Below are positions 24,437 through 28,952 of a stretch of DNA of 28,952 nucleotides, one piece after another. The position numbers were made by a program, and so were the translations under genes. The notes beneath the pieces were generated by a model. The model worked only from the letters and a program-made list of their open reading frames with translations. It was not told where the DNA came from and did no database searches. Within the stretch, counting starts at the first letter, position 1. Every line of letters begins with the position of its first letter. Source of the DNA: SLNP01 sp964446435. Its GTDB lineage: Bacteria > Bacteroidota > Bacteroidia > Bacteroidales > VadinHA17. Location of the stretch: contig CAYUOS010000025.1 of assembly GCA_964446435.1 (NCBI GenBank), positions 1 to 28,952 on the forward strand, given 5' to 3'.

Positions 24437-26104
24437 TTACCGCCTTATCGATTTCTTGATCTCCTTCAGTCTCTTCATAACATCGTTGGAACCACGGCCA
24501 AAATAGTCATGAAGTATCCTGTACTCCGCAAAAAGCTTGTCATATACAGCAACATTCTCTTTTATAGGTTTGTACACAACGTCCTTCACCTTACCCAAAA
24601 TACGCGAGGCGTCAACGATATTATCAAAACCACCTGCTTCAGCACCGGCAGCAACTGCGCCAAACATGGCGGAACCAAGGGCAGGTGCCTGCGGACTTCC
24701 CGAAATGCGTATCTCTCGGTTCGTGACATCGGCATAAATCTGCATAATGAACGGATTCTTCTCGGCTATTCCTCCCGCAGCATAAAGCTCGTCTACCGGA
24801 ACACCATTCTCACTGAATGTATCTATGATCTCCCTTGTACCATAAGCAGTGGCCTCAATCAGAGCCCTGTATATCTCCTCGGGCTTCGTCAGAAGGGTGG
24901 CCCCTATCAGCATGCCGGTAAGATCAACATCAACAAGAACTGAACGGTTGCCATTCCACCAGTCAAGGGCTATAAGTCCGCTCTCGCCGACCTTCAGCTT
25001 CTGCGCCTTCTCTGTCAGAAGCTGGTGAATATCAAGACCCCTTTCGGCAGCCTCCTCAGCATATTCTGCCGGGGTGCAGTTCTCTGCAAACCACTGGAAA
25101 TGGTCTCCGACACATGACTGACCGGCCTCATAACCGTAATAGCCTGCAATAATACCATCCTCAACAACACCGCACATTCCCGGCACTGTCCTCTCCTCGG
25201 TTCCGAGAAGCATGTGACACGTCGACGTGCCCATTATCATCAGCATCTTCCCCTCTGAGGTGATCCCTACCGCAGGCATCGAAACATGCGCATCGACATT
25301 GGCAACGGCAACCGCTGTTCCGGGCAGAAGCCCTGTCAGCGCAGCCGAAGCCTCTGTAATTGATCCGGCCCGGGTTCCAACAGGATAGACTTCACGTGAA
25401 AGCTTCCCATCAACAAGATGCCTCATGCGCTCATCAAGGGCCGCAAAGAAATCGTCTGACGGGTAACCGTTGTGCTTATGCCACAAGCCCTTGTAACCCG
25501 CAGTGCAGCTGTTGCGCATCTCCTTGCCTGTCAGCTGCCAGATTACCCAGTCTGCTGCCTCTACAAACCTGTCGGCCGCCTCATATACCTCAGGTGCCTC
25601 CTCAAGTACCTGCCATATCTTGGGAATAAGCCACTCTGATGAAATCTTGCCGCCATATCTCTTAAGCCAGTCCTCACCACGCTCCTCTGCAATCTGGTTG
25701 AGCCTGTTGGCATGATCCTGCGCGGCGTGATGCTTCCAAAGCTTTATCCAGGCATTCGGTTCCCCGCTGAACTGCTTCAGTTTGCAGAGTGGTGTGCCGT
25801 CTTCTTTCACCGGCAGCATCGTGCAGGCAGTAAAGTCAATTCCCACACCTATTACCTGCGAAGGAGTGACACCTGAAAGCGACATCACCTCAGGAATTGT
25901 CCGCCTGAATACCTCAAGATAATCGTCGGGATGCTGCAACGCCCAGTCTACTCCCAGCGGCGTACCATCTGGAAGTTTCTCATCCATTACTCCATGCGGA
26001 TAATCCAGTACGGCAACCGCCTTCTCCTCACCGGTTCTGACATTAACTATGACAGAACGACCCGACAATGTACCAAAATCAACTCCTATAACATATTTAT
26101 CCAT
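24437..26104 (-). CDS. araB: Ribulokinase
   Basis: This FGGY-family kinase (555 residues from the chosen start) phosphorylates L-ribulose to L-ribulose 5-phosphate in the cytoplasm. Visible motifs are the N-terminal phosphate-binding VIGVDFGTLSGRSV, VGIDFTACTMLP, the GYEAGQSCVGDHFQWF segment, ALDWWNGNRSVLVD, and the C-terminal nucleotide-binding AAGGIAEKNPFIMQIYAD with ALGSAMFGA. The length matches bacterial AraB (about 560). The reading frame extends to a GTG at 26128 that overlaps the araD stop by four bases; the ATG at 26104 begins the typical MDKYVIGVDFGT and is preferred. Translational coupling to araD is possible with either start. Confidence 0.95.
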   Translation of the reverse strand: MDKYVIGVDFGTLSGRSVIVNVRTGEEKAVAVLDYPHGVMDEKLPDGTPLGVDWALQHPDDYLEVFRRTIPEVMSLSGVTPSQVIGVGIDFTACTMLPVKEDGTPLCKLKQFSGEPNAWIKLWKHHAAQDHANRLNQIAEERGEDWLKRYGGKISSEWLIPKIWQVLEEAPEVYEAADRFVEAADWVIWQLTGKEMRNSCTAGYKGLWHKHNGYPSDDFFAALDERMRHLVDGKLSREVYPVGTRAGSITEASAALTGLLPGTAVAVANVDAHVSMPAVGITSEGKMLMIMGTSTCHMLLGTEERTVPGMCGVVEDGIIAGYYGYEAGQSCVGDHFQWFAENCTPAEYAEEAAERGLDIHQLLTEKAQKLKVGESGLIALDWWNGNRSVLVDVDLTGMLIGATLLTKPEEIYRALIEATAYGTREIIDTFSENGVPVDELYAAGGIAEKNPFIMQIYADVTNREIRISGSPQAPALGSAMFGAVAAGAEAGGFDNIVDASRILGKVKDVVYKPIKENVAVYDKLFAEYRILHDYFGRGSNDVMKRLKEIKKSIRR

Positions 26105-26124
26105 ATCGCTTAAATATTTTCCTT

Positions 26125-26823
26125 TCACTTCTTCTTCTGACCGTAATATGCATTGCTGCCATGCTTGCGAAGAAAATGCTTGTCAAGCAGATACTTTGCA
26201 ATAGGCTCTGTCTTGCCCAGCATTACCGTCATCCAGGCCATCCTGGCTGTCTCCTCCAAAACAATTGCATTATGCAGTGCCTCAGCCGCCGATCGGCCCC
26301 AGGAAAACGGACCATGATTGGCTACCAGAATCCCCGGCATCTGCATCGGGTCAATTCCTTCAAGCGTCTCAACTATCACTTTTCCTGTATTCAACTCGTA
26401 CGCCTCCTCAATCTCCTCTCTTGTCATGGGGCGTGTACATGGTACGTCGCCATAGAAATAATCGGCGTGAGTAGTGCCAAGTGCAGGAACAGGCCGGCAG
26501 GCCTGAGCCCACGTAGTGGCATGAGTCGAATGAGTATGCACTATGCCTGAAATACCCTCAAAGCTTTTGTATAACTTAAGGTGAGTAGGTGTGTCTGATG
26601 AGGGATTAAGGGTTCCCTCAATGACGTTTCCTTCAAGGTCGACAACCACCATATCGTCCGGCGTTAGTGCATCATACTCAACCCCCGATGGTTTAATCAC
26701 CACCACGCCCGAGTCCCTGTCAATCGCACTTACATTACCCCAGGTGAGAATCACCAGATGGTTGCTCACAAGCCCCATATTGGCCCTGTAAACCTCCTCC
26801 TTCAACTTTTCAAGCCTCTTCAT
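26125..26823 (-). CDS. araD: L-ribulose-5-phosphate 4-epimerase
   Basis: This 232-residue class II aldolase/epimerase converts L-ribulose 5-phosphate to D-xylulose 5-phosphate, the link to the pentose phosphate pathway. Length and motifs match AraD: TWGNVSAID, KPSGVEYD, HTHSTHATTWAQA with zinc ligands His96 and His98, Asp77, GTTHADYFYG with Asp121, LVANHGPFSWG with His170, and the C-terminal NAYYGQ with the conserved tyrosines 226/227. Its start is 20 bases after an operator-like site in the gap behind the regulator gene, so araD-araB may be transcribed from a promoter there as well as by read-through. Confidence 0.97.
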   Translation of the reverse strand: MKRLEKLKEEVYRANMGLVSNHLVILTWGNVSAIDRDSGVVVIKPSGVEYDALTPDDMVVVDLEGNVIEGTLNPSSDTPTHLKLYKSFEGISGIVHTHSTHATTWAQACRPVPALGTTHADYFYGDVPCTRPMTREEIEEAYELNTGKVIVETLEGIDPMQMPGILVANHGPFSWGRSAAEALHNAIVLEETARMAWMTVMLGKTEPIAKYLLDKHFLRKHGSNAYYGQKKK

Positions 26824-26842
26824 GGGATATCCATATATTAAT

Positions 26843-26855
26843 TGTCATTTTTACA
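26843..26855 (-). promoter_or_regulatory. Candidate arabinose-regulator operator before araD
   Basis: The plus strand reads TGTCATTTTTACA followed by TTTATT, the same TGT-N7-ACA architecture and flank as the sites upstream of susC1. It sits in the 78-base gap between the Nudix regulator and araD, only 20 bases before the araD ATG, where bound protein would block transcription or initiation. Confidence 0.5.
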
Positions 26856-26901
26856 TTTATTCCGGCAACTTCCATCGAAATAAGTGCCGCATCGTGATTC
26901 A

Positions 26902-27606
26902 TTAATTTACATCAAGATTGAAATAGAAACCTTTCTCCTTAAAGTCGAGATACTTCTGGTAGTTAAACTTGTAATACCAGGCTCCCTTCTTTGATGTCAT
27001 CTTCTCCTTCTCGTCAAGCTTCTCCAGCAAATTCATCGACAGAATCTTCTTCCTGAAGTTCCTCTTGTCAATACTGCGCTGATAGATTGCCTCATAAAGA
27101 TCCTGCAACTGAACCAGGGTAAACTTCTCGGGCAGCAATTCAAATCCTACCGGACGAACTTTCACATTACCCTGAAGTTCTGTCAGGGCCCTGTCAACCA
27201 TTGTCCTGTGATCAAAGATCAGCTCAGGAAGCTTTGAGATTGATCTCCAGTGTGCCCCGTTTATCTCCTGACGATCCTTGTCTATTGATTGTATCTTGAT
27301 AAGTGCAAAATATGATATCGAAATTACCCTTGCCCCGGGATCCCTGTCTACAGCTCCGAACGCGTATGATTGCTCCATATAAAGGTTTTTCAACCCTGTT
27401 AGCTGGTAGAGGACCCTGCAGGCAGCCTGGGTCATGCTTTCGCTGTCATCAACGAATCCTCCCGCAAGCGACCACTTGCCTTTCGCAGGCTCAAAATTCC
27501 TCTTTATGAGCAATAGTTTCAGCTCCTTTTCAAGTAAATCGTATCCGAATATTATGCAGTCTACTGCTATAAAATGCTTGGGATGTTTTGAATAGATGCG
27601 GGTCAT
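26902..27606 (-). CDS. araR: Nudix-fold transcriptional regulator of arabinose use (AraR/NrtR type)
   Basis: This protein (234 residues from the chosen start) has an N-terminal Nudix-fold domain (about 10-140) and a C-terminal winged-helix region, the architecture of Bacteroidota AraR and the NrtR group. The Nudix box at 50-72 is degenerate: the Gly, Glu56 and Arg64 remain, but the metal-binding REUxEE core reads RVLYQL. The domain should therefore bind a ligand without hydrolysing it; L-arabinose is the known effector of AraR. The C-terminal part contains LLPEKFTLVQLQDLYEAIY and KRNFRKKILSMNLLEKL, typical of the helix region that contacts DNA in this family. A TTG at 27660 would lengthen it but lies inside a hairpin, so ATG 27606 is preferred. 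The gene sits between araA and araD, and repeated motifs nearby are its likely operators. Confidence 0.88.
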   Translation of the reverse strand: MTRIYSKHPKHFIAVDCIIFGYDLLEKELKLLLIKRNFEPAKGKWSLAGGFVDDSESMTQAACRVLYQLTGLKNLYMEQSYAFGAVDRDPGARVISISYFALIKIQSIDKDRQEINGAHWRSISKLPELIFDHRTMVDRALTELQGNVKVRPVGFELLPEKFTLVQLQDLYEAIYQRSIDKRNFRKKILSMNLLEKLDEKEKMTSKKGAWYYKFNYQKYLDFKEKGFYFNLDVN

Positions 27607-27635
27607 TGAGGTCAGGTAGTTGTGCTCGGTATTGT

Positions 27636-27677
27636 AAAAGGCACGGTCGGACCACTTCAATTGAGCCCGTCCGTGCC
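27636..27677 (-). terminator. Hairpin between araA and the regulator gene (terminator or attenuator)
   Basis: On the minus strand the araA stop is followed after 12 bases by a stem with GGCACGG paired to CCGTGCC, a one-base mismatch and three more GC pairs, then TTTTAC. Only about 30 bases separate it from the regulator ATG, leaving little room for a separate promoter. The T-run is short, so it probably only lowers expression of the regulator and downstream genes relative to araA, or stabilises the araA mRNA end. Confidence 0.6.
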
Positions 27678-27689
27678 GTAAAGATATTA

Positions 27690-28952
27690 TTATATTATAC
27701 CATTTGCAAGGTGGTAGTAGAGCTCATTCCATCTTATCTGCTCCTTGAATCCGGCCATCGAGGTCTCTTCATCAATGACAAGCATCTCGATGCCGGCCAT
27801 TGCCGCGTAATCGGCAAGATACTCCTTGTCAATAGCCATGCTGAACCCTGTATGGTGGGCTCCTCCTGCAAGTATCCAGGCATGGGCCGCAACCTTGAGC
27901 TCCGGAAGTGGTTTCCACAGAACCCTTGCAACAGGAAGTTTCTTCATCTCCGGACAGTCAACAACCTCAACGGCATTGACCACCATCCTGAAACGGTTGC
28001 CCATATCCATGACAGATACGTTTATTCCTCTGCCGGCAGCAGATTTGAAAACCAGCCTTGCCGGATCTGCCTTGCTGCCAATAGAGAGAGGATGTATCTC
28101 AAGTGATGGTTTTCCTGCAGCCACTGTCGGACAAACCTCAAGCATATGTGCGCCAAGCACCCTCTCCCCGTTAGGCTCAAGATGGTAGGTATAGTCTTCC
28201 ATGAACGATGTGCCTCCTGGCAACCCCTTTGCCATTACCTTCATTATCCGTAACAGTGCTGATGTCTTCCAGTCTCCCTCTGCACCAAAACCATAGCCGT
28301 CTTCCATCAGCCGCTGTACAGCAAGACCAGGCAACTGCTTCAACCCGTGCAGATCCTCAAAATTGGTGGTAAACGCCTTGAAGCCTCCCTTATCAAGGAA
28401 TGCCCTCATACCGGCTTCGATTCTGGCTGCCTCCCTGATTGAGTCAGACGCCAGGTCGGTTGAAGATATCGAGTACTTCTCACCATATGTCTTAATAAGA
28501 TTCTTTATGGTATCATCGCTTGCCTGATTTATCTCCCTTACAAGATCGCCCACACCATAACCATGAACAGAATAGTTCATTTTTATTTGTGCAGAAACCT
28601 TGTCGCCCTCCGTTACGGCAACATCACGCATATTGTCACCAAAACGTGCTACCTTAAGATTCTTCGACTCGTCAAAAGCCACCGCGGCGCGGGTCCAGAC
28701 TGCAATCTTTGAGATTGCCTCACTGTCATGCCAGTGTCCGACAACAACCTTTCTCTCTTTCCTGAGTCGCGAACAGATGTAGCCGAATTCACGGCCTCCA
28801 TGCGCCGACTGGTTAAGGTTCATGAAATCCATGTCTATCTCGCTCCAGGGTATCTCGCTGTTGAACTGTGTGTGCAGGTGTAAGAGCGGCTTGTGAAAGT
28901 TCTGCAGTCCTTTGATCCACATTTTTGCCGGCGAGAAGGTGTGCATCCAGGT
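27690..28952 (-). CDS. araA: L-arabinose isomerase, 5' end outside window
   Basis: About 420 C-terminal residues of a protein that is normally about 500 long; the start lies beyond the right edge. It converts L-arabinose to L-ribulose in the cytoplasm and needs a divalent metal. It follows the E. coli AraA sequence closely: TWMHTFSPAKMWI at the visible beginning, FMNLNQSAHGGREFG, RFGDNMRDVAVTEGDKV, FTTNFEDLHGLKQLPGLAVQ, GGTSFMEDYTYH, MLEVCPTVA, EIHPL and AGGAHHTGF. These include the counterparts of the metal ligands Glu306, Glu333, His350 and His450 of E. coli, all present. It is upstream of the regulator and araDB, giving the unusual order araA-araR-araD-araB. No frame break is seen in the visible part. 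Confidence 0.97.
   Translation of the reverse strand, partial: TWMHTFSPAKMWIKGLQNFHKPLLHLHTQFNSEIPWSEIDMDFMNLNQSAHGGREFGYICSRLRKERKVVVGHWHDSEAISKIAVWTRAAVAFDESKNLKVARFGDNMRDVAVTEGDKVSAQIKMNYSVHGYGVGDLVREINQASDDTIKNLIKTYGEKYSISSTDLASDSIREAARIEAGMRAFLDKGGFKAFTTNFEDLHGLKQLPGLAVQRLMEDGYGFGAEGDWKTSALLRIMKVMAKGLPGGTSFMEDYTYHLEPNGERVLGAHMLEVCPTVAAGKPSLEIHPLSIGSKADPARLVFKSAAGRGINVSVMDMGNRFRMVVNAVEVVDCPEMKKLPVARVLWKPLPELKVAAHAWILAGGAHHTGFSMAIDKEYLADYAAMAGIEMLVIDEETSMAGFKEQIRWNELYYHLANGII

Noticed and set aside
27607..27660. TTG start extending the Nudix regulator by 18 residues
   Set aside because: It is a rare start codon lying within the hairpin after araA; family proteins begin close to the chosen ATG.
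27588..28106. 172-codon open frame on the plus strand
   Set aside because: It is antisense to the conserved C-terminal part of araA and the start of the regulator; no family match.

Overview
The window is about 29 kb of a Bacteroidota chromosome, probably from the Bacteroidales/Marinilabiliales part of the phylum. Evidence for this is two SusC/SusD outer-membrane pairs, many lipoproteins with a Cys lipobox, heavy use of AGG/AGA and ATA codons, few clear Shine-Dalgarno sites, and a Nudix-type AraR beside the arabinose genes. Every gene I can support lies on the minus strand, so transcription runs from high to low coordinates. No RNA gene, insertion sequence, CRISPR array or broken gene was seen.

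Layout in the direction of transcription. (1) 28952-24437 is the L-arabinose catabolic block: araA (5' part outside the window), a Nudix/winged-helix regulator (araR-like), araD and araB. A lipoprotein GH127-type beta-L-arabinofuranosidase follows (24349-21926). (2) 21925-21564 is a non-coding leader with two copies of a repeated TGT-N7-ACA motif. (3) 21563-10469 is an uptake block: susC1-susD1, susC2-susD2 and a DUF1735/discoidin-like surface lipoprotein, closed by a hairpin terminator. (4) 10333-3631 is an enzyme block: a second DUF1680 (GH127/GH146-like) lipoprotein, a large secreted DUF5695-like protein of unknown activity, and an exported aldose 1-epimerase, closed by a strong terminator. 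(5) 3630-3261 is a second regulatory region with another motif copy and a leader hairpin. It precedes a GH51 alpha-L-arabinofuranosidase lipoprotein (3260-897). (6) 844-1 is a housekeeping-type NOL1/NOP2/Sun RNA m5C methyltransferase, cut by the window edge.

Together the genes form a polysaccharide-utilization locus for L-arabinofuranose-containing glycans, joined directly to cytoplasmic arabinose catabolism. The SusCD pairs and the surface lipoprotein would bind and import oligosaccharides. Two DUF1680 enzymes (beta-L-Araf), GH51 (alpha-L-Araf) and the DUF5695-like protein would release arabinose, and the epimerase would speed its anomer conversion. AraA, AraB and AraD would then convert it to D-xylulose 5-phosphate. 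No HTCS, SusR or ECF-sigma/anti-sigma pair is present. The only regulator is the Nudix protein, and a shared motif stands ahead of araD, susC1 and GH51, so I infer one arabinose-responsive regulon. The mix of alpha- and beta-arabinofuranosidases without any endo-arabinanase suggests a substrate such as hydroxyproline-linked arabino-oligosaccharides (extensin type) or short side chains. The least explained parts are the DUF5695-like protein, the aberrant plug of SusC2, and a sugar-binding-like module carried at different positions in three different proteins.
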